This document shows positions 36,134 to 45,886 of a stretch of DNA of 64,000 nt, piece after piece. The DNA is from Leifsonia shinshuensis (lineage in GTDB: Bacteria > Actinomycetota > Actinomycetes > Actinomycetales > Microbacteriaceae): positions 496,001 to 560,000 of the forward strand of contig NZ_JAHHZQ010000001.1 in the NCBI RefSeq assembly GCF_022606355.1, written 5' to 3'. The position numbers were made by a program, and so were the translations under genes. The notes under the pieces were generated by a model that saw only the letters and a program-made list of their open reading frames with translations, did not search any database and was not told the origin of the DNA. Each line of letters starts with the position of its first letter. The first letter of the stretch is position 1.

Positions 36134-37056
36134 CGGCCACCGAGCGCCCGGAGCGGCACGGTGTCGACGCTCCCGAGCCGGACGGTGTCGAGAACGTCCC
36201 GCAGCCGGCCGGCGGATGGGGTTTCGCCTTCTCTCGCCGCTGGCTGGGCTACCTCGCGTTCGCGATCGTGTTCGCCATCGCCTGCGGTTTCCTCTCCAAC
36301 TGGCAGCTCGCCCGCAGCAAGGAAGCCGCTGCCGCAAACGCCCTGATCTCGCAGAACTTCTACTCGCACCCCGTCCCGCTCTCCGACGAGCTTCCGTCAC
36401 TCACGGCGTACTCGCCGAGCCAGGAGTGGACCCGCGTCACGGTGACCGGCACCTACGAGAAGGACAAGGAGCTGCTCGCGCGCAACCGCCCGTTCAACGG
36501 CAGCCCCGGCTTCGAGGTGCTCACTCCCCTGCGCACTCCCGACGGCTCGCTCTTCATCGTCGACCGCGGTTGGGTGCCGACCGGCGCCAACACCGACGCG
36601 CCCGACCACGTCCCGCCCGCACCCTCCGGCATCGTCACGGTCGTCGCGCGGCTGAAGGCCAGCGAGCCCGCCATCCAGGGCCGCACGGGCGTGGGGATGC
36701 AGGTGGGCACCATCCAGCTCTCGGTCGTCAAGCAGAAGCTCGCCGGCGCCGATGTCTACACCGGCGCCTACGGGTTGCTCGACTCGCAGAAGCCGCATCC
36801 CGCCACCGCGCCGACCCCGACCGTCACCGGCCCGCCGACGCAGGACGAGGGGCTGCACTGGTCGTACATGATCCAGTGGATCATCTTCGCCCTGATCGGC
36901 TTCTTCGGCCTGGGCTACGCCCTGCGCATCGAGTACCGCAAACGCAACGAGCACGACCCGGCCGAGAAGGCGCGCGCCGCCGAGCGGGCCCGTCGCCGGG
37001 CCGCCAAGCGCACCGACGCCGACGTGGAGGACGAGCTCCTCGACGCCGGCCGCTGA
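36130..37056 (+). CDS. SURF1-family cytochrome oxidase biogenesis protein
   Basis: 308-residue membrane protein. A cytoplasmic N-terminus leads to helix 1 (WLGYLAFAIVFAIACGFLSNWQLARS, the SURF1 signature), a large periplasm-facing domain (LLARNRPFNGSPGFEVLTPL and VDRGWVPTG), and helix 2 (MIQWIIFALIGFFGLGYALRI) with a highly basic tail. SURF1 helps insert heme A into cytochrome aa3 oxidase. GTG start with a four-base overlap. It is about 6 kb from ctaA and 8 kb from ctaB, which make that heme. Convergent with the ABC-F gene, four bases away. Confidence 0.9.
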   Translation: MTATERPERHGVDAPEPDGVENVPQPAGGWGFAFSRRWLGYLAFAIVFAIACGFLSNWQLARSKEAAAANALISQNFYSHPVPLSDELPSLTAYSPSQEWTRVTVTGTYEKDKELLARNRPFNGSPGFEVLTPLRTPDGSLFIVDRGWVPTGANTDAPDHVPPAPSGIVTVVARLKASEPAIQGRTGVGMQVGTIQLSVVKQKLAGADVYTGAYGLLDSQKPHPATAPTPTVTGPPTQDEGLHWSYMIQWIIFALIGFFGLGYALRIEYRKRNEHDPAEKARAAERARRRAAKRTDADVEDELLDAGR

Positions 37057-37060
37057 ACGG

Positions 37061-38659
37061 TCAGGCCAGCGAGATCAGTTCCAGGTAGTCCTTGTTCCAG
37101 TGGTCCTCGACACCGTCGGGGAGGATGAGGACGCGCTCGGGGTTCAACGCCTCCACCGCGCCCTCGTCGTGGCTCACCAGCACGACGGCGCCTTCGTAGT
37201 GCGCCAGCGCGTCCAGGATCTCGTCGCGGCTCGCCGGGTCCAGGTTGTTCGTCGGCTCGTCGAGCAGCAGCACGTTGGCCCCCGACACGACGATCATCGC
37301 CAGCGCCAACCGCGTCTTCTCACCGCCCGAGAGCACCCCGGCCGGCTTGTGCGCGTCGTCGCCCGTGAACAGGAACGAGCCCAGCACCTTGCGGGCCTCG
37401 GTCTCGGTGAGATTCGGCGACGACGACACCATGTTCTGAAGCACGGAGCGCTCGACGTCGATCGTCTCGTGCTCCTGCGCGTAGTAGCCGATCCGGAGGC
37501 CGTGGCCCGGCTCGACCCCGCCCGTGTCGGGCTGGTCCACTCCGGCGAGCATCCGCAGCAGCGTCGTCTTGCCCGCGCCGTTGAGCCCGAGGACGACGAC
37601 CTTCGAGCCGCGGTCGATCGCGAGGTCCACCGCCGTGAAGATCTCCAGCGAACCGTAGCTCTTCGACAGATCGGACGCCTGCAGCGGGGTCTTGCCGCAC
37701 GGAGCCGGGGTCGGGAACCGCAGCTTGGCCACCCGGTCGACCTGACGCACCTCGTCGAGGCCCGCGAGCAGCTTCTCCGCGCGCGCCACCATCTGGTGCG
37801 CGGCCGCGGCCTTGGTCGCCTTGGCGCCGAACTTCGCGGCCTGCAGCTGGAGGGCGGTCGCCTTCTTCTCGGCGTTCGCGCGCTCCTTCTTGCGGCGCTC
37901 CTCATCGGCCGCCCGCTGGCGCTGGTAGTTCTTCCAGCCCATGTTGTAGATGTCGATGACCTGACGGTTGGCGTCGAGGTAGAACACCCGGTTGACCGTC
38001 TCGCCGACGAGCTCCACGTCGTGCGAGATCACGATGAAGCCACCGGAGTAGCCCTTGAGGAAGTCGCGAAGCCAGACGACCGAGTCGGCGTCCAGGTGGT
38101 TCGTCGGCTCGTCCAGGATCATCGTGCGCGCGTTGGAGAACAGGATGCGGGCGAGCTCGATGCGGCGGCGCTGGCCGCCCGAGAGCGTCTTCAGCGGCTG
38201 GTCGAGGATGCGGTCGGGCAGGTTCAGGTTGGAGGCGATGGAGGCGGCCTCCGCCTCGGCCGCGTACCCGCCGAGCAGGTGGAAGCGTTCCTCCAGCCGG
38301 CCGTAGGTCTTCATCGCGGCGGCGGAGATCGCAGCGTCGTCGCTGGCCATGTCGTGCGTGGCCTTCTGCATGCCGAGCACGATCGTGCCGAGACCGCGGG
38401 CGTCCAGGATGCGGGTGCGCGCGAGGTCGTCGAGGTTGCCGGATCGCGGGTCCTGTGGAAGGTAGCCGAGCTCACCCGATCGGTCGACCTTGCCCGCCGT
38501 CGGCAGGAGGTCGCCGGCGAGCACCTTGGTGAGCGTCGTCTTTCCCGCGCCGTTACGGCCGACGAGCCCGATCTTGTCGCCGTCGGCGACACGGAAGCTG
38601 ACGTCCTCCATCAGCAGGCGCGCTCCGACGCGGAGTTCGAGCCCTTGCACGGCAAGCAC
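37061..38659 (-). CDS. ABC-F family ATPase
   Basis: 532-residue soluble protein with two ABC domains. Walker A: GRNGAGKTT and GLNGAGKTT; signatures: LSGGQRRRIELAR and LSGGEKTRLALAM; Walker B: MILDEPTNHLD and LLLDEPTNNLD, with a charged linker rich in Lys and Glu between (about residues 250-310). ABC-F proteins act on the ribosome, in translation quality control or antibiotic protection; the sequence alone does not assign a drug. The GTG at 38659 gives the usual length. The reading frame stays open upstream through an intergenic palindrome, which I take as non-coding. Confidence 0.9.
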   Translation of the reverse strand: MLAVQGLELRVGARLLMEDVSFRVADGDKIGLVGRNGAGKTTLTKVLAGDLLPTAGKVDRSGELGYLPQDPRSGNLDDLARTRILDARGLGTIVLGMQKATHDMASDDAAISAAAMKTYGRLEERFHLLGGYAAEAEAASIASNLNLPDRILDQPLKTLSGGQRRRIELARILFSNARTMILDEPTNHLDADSVVWLRDFLKGYSGGFIVISHDVELVGETVNRVFYLDANRQVIDIYNMGWKNYQRQRAADEERRKKERANAEKKATALQLQAAKFGAKATKAAAAHQMVARAEKLLAGLDEVRQVDRVAKLRFPTPAPCGKTPLQASDLSKSYGSLEIFTAVDLAIDRGSKVVVLGLNGAGKTTLLRMLAGVDQPDTGGVEPGHGLRIGYYAQEHETIDVERSVLQNMVSSSPNLTETEARKVLGSFLFTGDDAHKPAGVLSGGEKTRLALAMIVVSGANVLLLDEPTNNLDPASRDEILDALAHYEGAVVLVSHDEGAVEALNPERVLILPDGVEDHWNKDYLELISLA

Positions 38660-38685
38660 AGCAGTAGTCCATTCTTCAGAAACGA

Positions 38686-38753
38686 GCCATCCGTTCCTCA
38701 CTTCTTCTCGCGACACGCCGGGGCGCAGCGGGAGGAAGTGAGGAACGGATGGC
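38686..38753. repeat. Intergenic palindrome, copy B
   Basis: A perfect 19-bp inverted repeat (38686-38704 with 38735-38753) with a 30-nt loop containing GCGACACGCC. It lies between sufT and the ABC-F gene, both on the minus strand, just downstream of the sufT stop codon. Compared with copy A at 1802-1873 (reverse complement), loop and stem are alike, and stem positions that differ do so in pairs. Confidence 0.8.
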
Positions 38754-38766
38754 GAGGGGGATAGTG

Positions 38767-39096
38767 CTAGATGGCGAAGCCGAGGGCGCGCATCATGTCG
38801 CGACCGTCGTCGGTGATCCGCTCCGGACCCCACGGCGGCATCCACACCCAGTTGATGCGGAAGGCTTCGACGATGCCGTCGAGGCTCTCGGCGGTCTGCT
38901 CCTCGAGCACGTCGGTGAGCGGGCAGCCGGCGCTCGTGAGCGTCATCGAGATGATGAGGGCGTTGTTCTCCTCATCCCAGGCCAGATCGTAGATGAGGCC
39001 CAGGTCGACGACATTGATCCCGAGCTCCGGGTCCATGACGTTCTTCAGCGCCTCTTCGACCTCGTCGAAGAGCGCCGGGCTCAGCGTGGCGGGCAT
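38767..39096 (-). CDS. sufT: SufT-like metal-sulfur cluster assembly factor (DUF59/MIP18)
   Basis: 109 residues with the DUF59 core NVMDPELGINVVDLGLIYDL, followed by TSAGCPLTDVLEEQ with the conserved Cys and WVWMPPWGPERITDDGRDMMRALGF. SufT/Cia2-like proteins help deliver Fe-S clusters to target enzymes. It is downstream of sufC in the same direction, but TAGAAT six bases before its ATG suggests it also has its own leaderless promoter. Confidence 0.9.
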   Translation of the reverse strand: MPATLSPALFDEVEEALKNVMDPELGINVVDLGLIYDLAWDEENNALIISMTLTSAGCPLTDVLEEQTAESLDGIVEAFRINWVWMPPWGPERITDDGRDMMRALGFAI

Positions 39097-39102
39097 ATCG
39101 GG

Positions 39103-39108
39103 ATTCTA
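39103..39108 (-). promoter_or_regulatory. -10 box of sufT (leaderless)
   Basis: TAGAAT on the minus strand, six bases before the ATG at 39096; the best match to the TATAAT consensus among the leaderless candidates. Confidence 0.5.
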
Positions 39109-39125
39109 CCTCCGCGGTCCGGCGC

Positions 39126-39920
<795 letters not shown>

Positions 39921-39922
39921 GT

Positions 39923-40252
39923 TTACTGAATCTCTTTCGTGGCGGTCGGGTCGATGTAGACGTCTCCGTCGATGACCTCGACCTGGAAGACGGGAACCGG
40001 CTCGTAGGCCGGGAGGTTGAGCGGCTTGCCGGTGACGAGGGAGAACTGGGAGCCGTGCGCCCAGCATTCGAGCGTCTCCCCCTCGATGAAGCCTTCGGAC
40101 AGCGAGATCTCGCCGTGCGTGCAGGTGTCGCCGATGGCGTGGATGTCGCCGGCCGAGTCCTTCACGACGGCGATGGGGACGCCGTCGACGACCACACGGG
40201 TGGCCTGGTTCTCGACGAGCTCCGCAGCCGCGGCGACACGGGTACCCGCCAT
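39923..40252 (-). CDS. Rieske-type ferredoxin of the SUF operon
   Basis: 109 residues. CTHGEISLSEGFIEGETLECWAH gives the C-x-H and C-x-x-H ligands of a Rieske [2Fe-2S] cluster in a small, single-domain protein like the ferredoxin subunits of non-heme-iron oxygenases. Its start overlaps the sufD stop by one base and sufC follows two bases later, so it is an integral part of the operon. It may supply electrons for cluster assembly; that function is inference. Confidence 0.88.
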   Translation of the reverse strand: MAGTRVAAAAELVENQATRVVVDGVPIAVVKDSAGDIHAIGDTCTHGEISLSEGFIEGETLECWAHGSQFSLVTGKPLNLPAYEPVPVFQVEVIDGDVYIDPTATKEIQ

Positions 40253-41457
40253 CAGCTCGCCGCCGTGACGGACACCGCGAGCTCGGCCTCGATCGCCTGC
40301 TGCAGTCGCTCCTGCAGGGCGGGCGAGCCGATCTGCTGCACGATCTCGAAGAGGAAGCCGCGCACGACCAGGCGGCGCGCCTCCTCTTCGGGGATCCCGC
40401 GCGACTGCAGGTAGAAGAGCTGCTCGTCGTCGAAGCGGCCGGTCGCGCTCGCGTGGCCCGCTCCGACGATGTCGCCGGTCTCGATCTCGAGGTTCGGCAC
40501 CGAATCGGCGCGGGCGCCGTCGGTGAGGACGAGGTTGCGGTTCTGCTCGTAGGTGTCGGTGCCGACGGCCTTCGGGCCGATGAGCACGTCGCCGATCCAC
40601 ACCGTGCGGGCGCCCTCACCCTGCAGAGCGCCCTTGTAGGTGACGCGGCTGCGGGTCTCCGGGCCGTCGTGGTGCACGTACACCTGCTGCTCGAGGTGCT
40701 GCGAGGCGTCGGCGAAGTACGCGCCGAGCAGTTCGGCGTCGGCGCGGGCGCCGGCGAGGTGGGCCGACGGGTTGAGCCGCACGACGCCGCCGCCGAGCGT
40801 GACGGCGACGTGCTTGATGCGCGCGCCCTCGGCGAGCTCGGCGAAGTGGGCGGAGACGTGCAGTGCGTCGTCGTCCCACTCCTGCACCGAGACGACCGTG
40901 AGGTCGGCGCGGGCGCCGAGCAGGAACTCGACGTTCTCGGTGAGGTGGGCGGCGCCGCTGTTCTGCAGGATGAGTGTCGCGTGGGCGCCCGGGGCGACCT
41001 CCACGACCGTGTGCGCTGCGCGCGCGCCGCCGCCGAGGGCCGCGCGGGTGAGCGTGGCCTCCTTGACGTCGTCGCCGGTGATCGAGACGAGCAGCGCCTG
41101 CTCGAAGTTCGTCCAGGCGTTCGCCGAGGCGCGGTCCTCCGGGATGCCGGCGGCGCCGATGCGGGCGTCGTCTCGGGCGACCCAGGAGGCCGTCACGCCG
41201 GGCGCCGCTGTCAGGTCGAACACGTACGGAGAGCCGTCGAGCTCGCCGGAGATCAGTTCGGCGAGGCGGGCGACCGGCGTGTGCTTCCACATGACCTCGC
41301 GGCCGGTGACCTCGGGGAAGTCGGCGACATCGGTCGAGGTGAAGCGCTCGGAGCGGGTCTGCACGGGCACGGGCGCGCGCATGTGGGTAGGAGCCGGCGC
41401 GGCCTCCGTGTTCTGCGGGATCGTGGCAGAGGGCGTCGGGGTACTGGGGGTCGTCAT
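40252..41457 (-). CDS. sufD: Fe-S cluster assembly protein SufD
   Basis: 401-residue scaffold partner of SufB and SufC with the beta-helix SufBD domain over residues about 150-370 (PGAHATLILQNSG, GARIKHVAVTLGG, TYEQNRNLVLTDGARADSVPNLEI, GHASATGRFDDEQLFYLQSRG). The conserved C-terminal His is in VGAGHASA. The first 30 residues are Thr/Pro/Ala-rich. ATG 41457 lies one base after the sufB stop and gives the accepted family start. Weakly related to SufB, as is usual. Confidence 0.93.
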   Translation of the reverse strand: MTTPSTPTPSATIPQNTEAAPAPTHMRAPVPVQTRSERFTSTDVADFPEVTGREVMWKHTPVARLAELISGELDGSPYVFDLTAAPGVTASWVARDDARIGAAGIPEDRASANAWTNFEQALLVSITGDDVKEATLTRAALGGGARAAHTVVEVAPGAHATLILQNSGAAHLTENVEFLLGARADLTVVSVQEWDDDALHVSAHFAELAEGARIKHVAVTLGGGVVRLNPSAHLAGARADAELLGAYFADASQHLEQQVYVHHDGPETRSRVTYKGALQGEGARTVWIGDVLIGPKAVGTDTYEQNRNLVLTDGARADSVPNLEIETGDIVGAGHASATGRFDDEQLFYLQSRGIPEEEARRLVVRGFLFEIVQQIGSPALQERLQQAIEAELAVSVTAAS

Positions 41458-41458
41458 A

Positions 41459-42877
41459 TCAGCCGACAGAGCCTTCCATGCCCATCTCGATGAGCTTGTT
41501 GAGTTCGAGTGCGTATTCCATCGGGAGCTCACGAGCGATCGGCTCGATGAAGCCGCGGACGATCATGGCCATGGCCTCGTCCTCCGGGAGCCCACGGGAC
41601 ATCAGGTAGAAGAGCTGCTCCTCGCTCACGCGCGAGACCGTCGCCTCGTGGCCGAGCTGCACGTCGTCGACGCGGATGTCGATCGCCGGGTACGTGTCGG
41701 AGCGCGAGATCGTGTCGACCAGCAGGGCGTCGCAGCGCACGGTATTGGCCGCGTGGTGCGCGTTCGCGTCCACCCGCACCTCGCCGCGGTAGCCCGCACG
41801 GCCCCCGCCGCGCGCGATCGACTTCGAGACGATCGACGACTGCGTGTACGGCGCCATGTGGATCATCTTCGCGCCGGCGTCCTGGTGCTGGCCCGGGCCG
41901 GCGAAGGCGACGGAGAGGGTCTCGCCCTTGGCGTGCTCCCCCATCAGGTAGATCGACGGGTACTTCATCGTCACCTTGGAGCCGATGTTGCCGTCGATCC
42001 ACTCCATCGTCGCGCCCTCGGCGGCGGTGGCGCGCTTGGTGACCAGGTTGTAGACGTTGTTCGACCAGTTCTGGATGGTCGTGTAGCGCACGCGGGCGTT
42101 CTTCTTGACGATGATCTCGACGACCGCGGAGTGCAGCGAGTCGGACTTGTAGATCGGCGCCGTGCAGCCCTCGATGTAGTGCACGTAGCTGTCTTCGTCG
42201 GCGATGATGAGCGTGCGCTCGAACTGGCCCATGTTCTCCGTGTTGATGCGGAAGTAGGCCTGCAGCGGGATCTCGACGTGGACGCCCTTGGGGACGTAGA
42301 CGAAGGAGCCGCCGGACCAGACGGCCGTGTTCAGCGCGGCGAACTTGTTGTCGCCGGCCGGGATGACGGTGCCGAAGTACTCCTCGAAGATCTCCGGGTG
42401 CTGCTTCAGCGCCGTGTCGGTGTCGAGGAAGATGACACCCTGCTGCTCGAGGTCCTCACGGATCTGGTGGTAGACCACCTCGGACTCGTACTGGGCGGCG
42501 ACGCCGGCGACCAGGCGCTGGCGCTCCGCCTCCGGGATGCCGAGCTTCTCGTAGGTGTTGCGGATGTCCTCCGGCAGGTCTTCCCAGCTCTGGGCCTGCT
42601 TCTCGGTGGAGCGGACGAAGTACTTGATGTTGTCGAAGTCGATGTCCGAGAGGTCGGCACCCCAGGTCGGCATCGGCTTGCGCTCGAAGAGCTGGAGGGC
42701 TTTGAGGCGACGCTGCAGCATCCACTCGGGCTCGTTCTTGAGTGCGGAGATGTCTTTCACCACCTCGGGAGAGAGCCCCCGGCGCGCGGAAGCACCCGCA
42801 GCGTCGGAATCCGCCCAGCCGAACTCGTACTGCCCCAGAGAGGCGAGCTCAGGCCGATCGATCAGGATGTCTGACAT
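41459..42877 (-). CDS. sufB: Fe-S cluster assembly protein SufB
   Basis: 472-residue core scaffold of the SUF system. [62 protein letters not shown] (the conserved Cys) and [35 protein letters not shown] are typical. It begins the operon sufB-sufD-ferredoxin-sufC-sufT. ATG 42877 with GAGG upstream. The cysteine desulfurase sufS, the sulfur relay sufU and the regulator sufR, usually in this operon in actinobacteria, are absent from the window, so they must lie elsewhere. Confidence 0.96.
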   Translation of the reverse strand: MSDILIDRPELASLGQYEFGWADSDAAGASARRGLSPEVVKDISALKNEPEWMLQRRLKALQLFERKPMPTWGADLSDIDFDNIKYFVRSTEKQAQSWEDLPEDIRNTYEKLGIPEAERQRLVAGVAAQYESEVVYHQIREDLEQQGVIFLDTDTALKQHPEIFEEYFGTVIPAGDNKFAALNTAVWSGGSFVYVPKGVHVEIPLQAYFRINTENMGQFERTLIIADEDSYVHYIEGCTAPIYKSDSLHSAVVEIIVKKNARVRYTTIQNWSNNVYNLVTKRATAAEGATMEWIDGNIGSKVTMKYPSIYLMGEHAKGETLSVAFAGPGQHQDAGAKMIHMAPYTQSSIVSKSIARGGGRAGYRGEVRVDANAHHAANTVRCDALLVDTISRSDTYPAIDIRVDDVQLGHEATVSRVSEEQLFYLMSRGLPEDEAMAMIVRGFIEPIARELPMEYALELNKLIEMGMEGSVG

Positions 42878-43002
42878 ATCTACCTCGTTTCCTACCATTC
42901 GTAACCGGCTATCAGTCCGGCTCATTCCACCCGTCGCGCGGCGCGAGAGCGTCGGCGATGAGTGTCGTGATTGTGCGAATGGCGTAACTGCGTACCTAGA
43001 CT

Positions 43003-43066
43003 GTTCGAGGAGGCGGGTCGCGCTGCGCCGCCCGTGGGCGCGCGCACCGAGGCGCGCTCCTCGAAC
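43003..43066. promoter_or_regulatory. Inverted repeat between sufB and ctaA
   Basis: GTTCGAGGAG (43003-43012) pairs with CTCCTCGAAC (43057-43066) around a very GC-rich 44-bp interior. It lies in the 280-bp divergent space; the remainder holds no gene I can support. It could be a leader hairpin or an operator region. Confidence 0.4.
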
Positions 43067-43157
43067 CCACCAATTCTACAGGTGAAGCGCGGTAAAAGTA
43101 GAGGCGCGCCTGCACGTTGGCCGAGTATCGAACGAGATCTGAGGAATCCAGGAACTT

Positions 43158-44099
43158 ATGAAGCGCATCATCGCGTGGCTGCCCGACCGAGTCGAGAGAC
43201 GCACGAAGGTCATCGCCTGGATCTACCTCGCCGCGCAGGTGTTGCTCGTGGCCACCGGCGGAGCCGTGCGCCTCACCTCCAGTGGCCTCGGCTGCCCGAC
43301 CTGGCCGAAGTGCACCGCAGACTCCCTGGTGAACACGCCGGAGATGGGCATCCACGGCGTCATCGAGTTCGGCAACCGCATGCTCGGGGGCGTGCTGGCC
43401 GTGCTCGCGATCCTGGCGTTCCTCTCGGTCGTGAAGCTTCTCCGAACCCGTTCGGACCTGTTCTGGCTCTCCTTCGTCGCGGGCCTCGGAGTACCCTTCC
43501 AGGCCGTGCTCGGCGGTATCACGGTGCTCACCGGTCTGACCTGGTGGGTGGTGGGAATGCACTTCATCGCGTCGATGATCCTGGTCGTCCTGACCACGGT
43601 CTACCTGGTGCGCGTCTACGCCGTCCCCGGACCGCGCCTGCGCGCCGTGCCCGGCTGGTACGCCGCGACCGCGTACGTCACCAGCGTGGTCGTCGGCGTG
43701 ACGATCGTGTTCGGCATCGTCACGACGGGCTCAGGTCCGCACGCGGGTGACGCGAAGACCCCCCGCAACGGGCTGAACCCCGAGATCATCGAGCACGTGC
43801 ACGCCATTCCTGCCTACGTGACGTTCGCGCTCACGCTGGTGCTCGTGGTCGGAGCCTGGCGCATCCGCTCCACGCCGGTCCACCGCTTCACGCTGCTGCT
43901 GCTCGCGGTCGAGCTCGCGCAGATCGCGGTCGGCCTCATCCAGTCGAACACCGGCCTTCCCGGCATCCTCGTCGGCATCCACATGACGCTGGCCGCCACG
44001 CTCGCGTCGGTGATGACCGCGGTCATCCTGTCGCTGAAAGCCCCCGCCCCGCGCGACGAGGTCGCGAACGCCTCCGCCGCGGAGGCGGTCTCGGCCTAG
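43158..44099 (+). CDS. ctaA: Heme A synthase
   Basis: 313-residue COX15/CtaA-family membrane protein with about eight helices. It oxidises heme O to heme A for cytochrome aa3. Recognisable blocks are GGAVRLTSSGLGCPTWPKC (the disulfide-forming cysteine pair in an extracytoplasmic loop), IHGVIEFGNRMLG with a heme-ligand His, and HVHAIPAYV and GIHMTLA in the second half. GAGG upstream of ATG 43158. Divergent from sufB. Its stop overlaps, in a convergent CTAG, that of the acetyltransferase gene. Confidence 0.92.
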   Translation: MKRIIAWLPDRVERRTKVIAWIYLAAQVLLVATGGAVRLTSSGLGCPTWPKCTADSLVNTPEMGIHGVIEFGNRMLGGVLAVLAILAFLSVVKLLRTRSDLFWLSFVAGLGVPFQAVLGGITVLTGLTWWVVGMHFIASMILVVLTTVYLVRVYAVPGPRLRAVPGWYAATAYVTSVVVGVTIVFGIVTTGSGPHAGDAKTPRNGLNPEIIEHVHAIPAYVTFALTLVLVVGAWRIRSTPVHRFTLLLLAVELAQIAVGLIQSNTGLPGILVGIHMTLAATLASVMTAVILSLKAPAPRDEVANASAAEAVSA

Positions 44100-44629
44100 C
44101 CGTCGCGCCGGAGCTCGCCGGTCAGCGCCTGCCGCTGCTCGCCGCGGAAGTCGACCGTGTGCGGCTCTGCTCCGGTGAAGTCGAAGCCCACGGCTTCGGC
44201 GAGCCTCCTGCTCGCCTCGTTGCCCGGCAGGTATTCCCAGCGCAGGCGTTCGAAGCCCAGGCCGTCCGGGTCCAGCGCGTACGCGCACACCGCGGTCAGC
44301 GCCTCGGTCATCACTCCCCGGCGCCGTGCGGCGGGCGTGAGCCAGCAGCCGAGGGAGGCCGCTCCCGCCGCTTCGTCGCGCCGCACTTCGGCCGCCCCGA
44401 TCAGCGGACCGGTCTCGCTCTCGCGGATCGCCCACACGGTGAACCGGCCCCCCGCCAGGCCGTGCGGGGCGTAGGAGCGCACGAAGAACTCCGCGTTCTC
44501 GAGCGTGTACGGCTCCGGGAGCGGGATCCAGCGCAGCAGCTCCGGATCGGCGCAGGCCTCGAGGACGGCCGGGATGTCGGTCTCGCGCGGCGTGTCGAGC
44601 ACGAGCCGCGCCGTCCTCAGCGCCTGCAC
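44096..44629 (-). CDS. GNAT-family N-acetyltransferase
   Basis: 177-residue acetyltransferase of the RimJ/RimL type. LRTARLVLDTPRETD opens the fold; ASLGCWLTPAARRRGVMTEAL is the acetyl-CoA-binding motif A and RLRWEYLPGNEASRRLAEAVGF the conserved C-terminal block. The GTG start lies two bases after the ctaB stop, making it the second gene of that operon. Acceptor unknown (ribosomal protein, peptide or small amine). Confidence 0.85.
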   Translation of the reverse strand: MQALRTARLVLDTPRETDIPAVLEACADPELLRWIPLPEPYTLENAEFFVRSYAPHGLAGGRFTVWAIRESETGPLIGAAEVRRDEAAGAASLGCWLTPAARRRGVMTEALTAVCAYALDPDGLGFERLRWEYLPGNEASRRLAEAVGFDFTGAEPHTVDFRGEQRQALTGELRRDG

Positions 44630-44631
44630 GC

Positions 44632-45555
44632 TCAGAACGGTAGCAGCGGATCGATCGCGACGGCGAGGAAGATCAGTGTCAGGTAGGCGATCGAGCCGTG
44701 GAAGACGCGCATCGGCGAGACGCGCTCGTGCCGGATCGCGAGGTTGTACAGCCGGTGCGATTCGTACAGGAACCAGCCGCCGGCGCCGATCGCTACCGCC
44801 GAGTAGACCAGTCCCATGTGGCCGACCGGGATGAGCAGCAGCGAGCAGGCGACCATCGCCCACCCGTAGAGGATGACCTGCAGGCCGACGACCGTGCGTC
44901 CGCGCACGACGGCCAGCATGGGCACGCCGGCCTCCTTGTAGTCCTCCCGGTACTTCATCGAGAGCGGCCAGTAGTGCGGCGGCGTCCAGAGGAAGATGAT
45001 GCCGAAGAGGATGACCGGCGGCCAGGCGAGCGAACCGGTGACCGCGGCCCAGCCGATCAGCACCGGCATGCAGCCGGCGACTCCGCCCCAGACGATGTTC
45101 TGGGCGGTGCGGCGCTTGAGGATCAGCGTGTAGAAGACCACGTAAAGCAGGATGGCGCCGACCGACAGCGCGGCGGCCAGCCAGTTCGTGAAGAGGCCGA
45201 GCACCAGCACGGAGGCCACGCCGAGCGCCCACGCGAAGACGAGGGCCTCACGGTCGCTCAGCTCGCCGGTGACGAGCGGGCGGTTCTTCGTGCGCCGCAT
45301 CACGCGGTCGATGTCGCGGTCGATGTAGCAGTTGAACGCTCCCGCCGAGCCCGCGGACATGTAGCCGCCGACGACGGTGGCCAGCACGAGCCAGAGGTTC
45401 GGGATGCCGTGCGCGGCGAGGATCATCGTCGGGACGGTGGTCACCAGGAGCAGTTCGACGACCCGCGGCTTGGTGAGGGCGAAGTACGCCTTGACCTTGC
45501 GTGCGAGACCGATGCGGCTCGCCGGCTCGACACGACTCTCTACGGCGACGTCCAT
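44632..45555 (-). CDS. ctaB: Protoheme IX farnesyltransferase (heme O synthase)
   Basis: 307-residue UbiA-superfamily prenyltransferase with nine predicted helices. The Asp-rich motif [20 protein letters not shown] and the second [23 protein letters not shown] binding motif are both present. It transfers a farnesyl group to heme b, giving heme O, the substrate of CtaA encoded about 0.5 kb away. GAGGAG two bases before ATG 45555. Its promoter faces that of tkt. Confidence 0.95.
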   Translation of the reverse strand: MDVAVESRVEPASRIGLARKVKAYFALTKPRVVELLLVTTVPTMILAAHGIPNLWLVLATVVGGYMSAGSAGAFNCYIDRDIDRVMRRTKNRPLVTGELSDREALVFAWALGVASVLVLGLFTNWLAAALSVGAILLYVVFYTLILKRRTAQNIVWGGVAGCMPVLIGWAAVTGSLAWPPVILFGIIFLWTPPHYWPLSMKYREDYKEAGVPMLAVVRGRTVVGLQVILYGWAMVACSLLLIPVGHMGLVYSAVAIGAGGWFLYESHRLYNLAIRHERVSPMRVFHGSIAYLTLIFLAVAIDPLLPF

Positions 45556-45603
45556 TGCTCCTCGTGCGGTTCGGTTGCGGGATGACAGGCCTGAAGAAAC
45601 GGA

Positions 45604-45633
45604 TTGTTACAGCCCTGCACAAGTCTACGACAA
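45604..45633 (-). promoter_or_regulatory. Promoter of ctaB
   Basis: On the minus strand, TTGTCG (45628-45633) and TAACAA (45604-45609) with an 18-bp spacer, giving a leader of about 40 nt before the ATG at 45555. Confidence 0.6.
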
Positions 45634-45719
45634 CCGCGGCTCGCGTGGCTTTCCGCGGCCGGGCGCCGCCGGGTAGCGCACCGACCTGCAGGAACACCCC
45701 GTGTTTCGTGCGTGTTACC

Positions 45720-45886
45720 TATACTTGGAGGTGCTCGCCAGCCGGAGCCCCTTCCGCACGGCCTCCATTCGTAGGACTGTGACGGAGGACGCGACCGGCG
45801 CCGATGACGTCCACGGCGCGCACTACCTCAACCGGTGCGGGTTCCACAGACGGCCCTCACCACTTCTACGAAGGGTCAGTTTTCAC
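45720..45886 (+). promoter_or_regulatory. -10 box and long leader of the tkt operon
   Basis: TATACT (45720-45725) is a strong -10 hexamer without a clear -35. It implies a leader of about 155 nt before the tkt start. The 331-bp space between ctaB and tkt holds the two divergent promoters and this leader; I recognise no riboswitch. Confidence 0.5.

Noticed and set aside
37061-38845. N-terminal extension of the ABC-F protein to 38845
   Set aside because: The extension runs through the copy-B palindrome and sufT; the family length is reached from GTG 38659.
42996-43562. Minus-strand gene across the sufB-ctaA space
   Set aside because: Its coding region is mostly antisense to ctaA and contains the GC-rich inverted repeat; no family resemblance.
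45701-45886. Extended transketolase N-terminus
   Set aside because: Not conserved in transketolases; it overlaps the promoter and leader.
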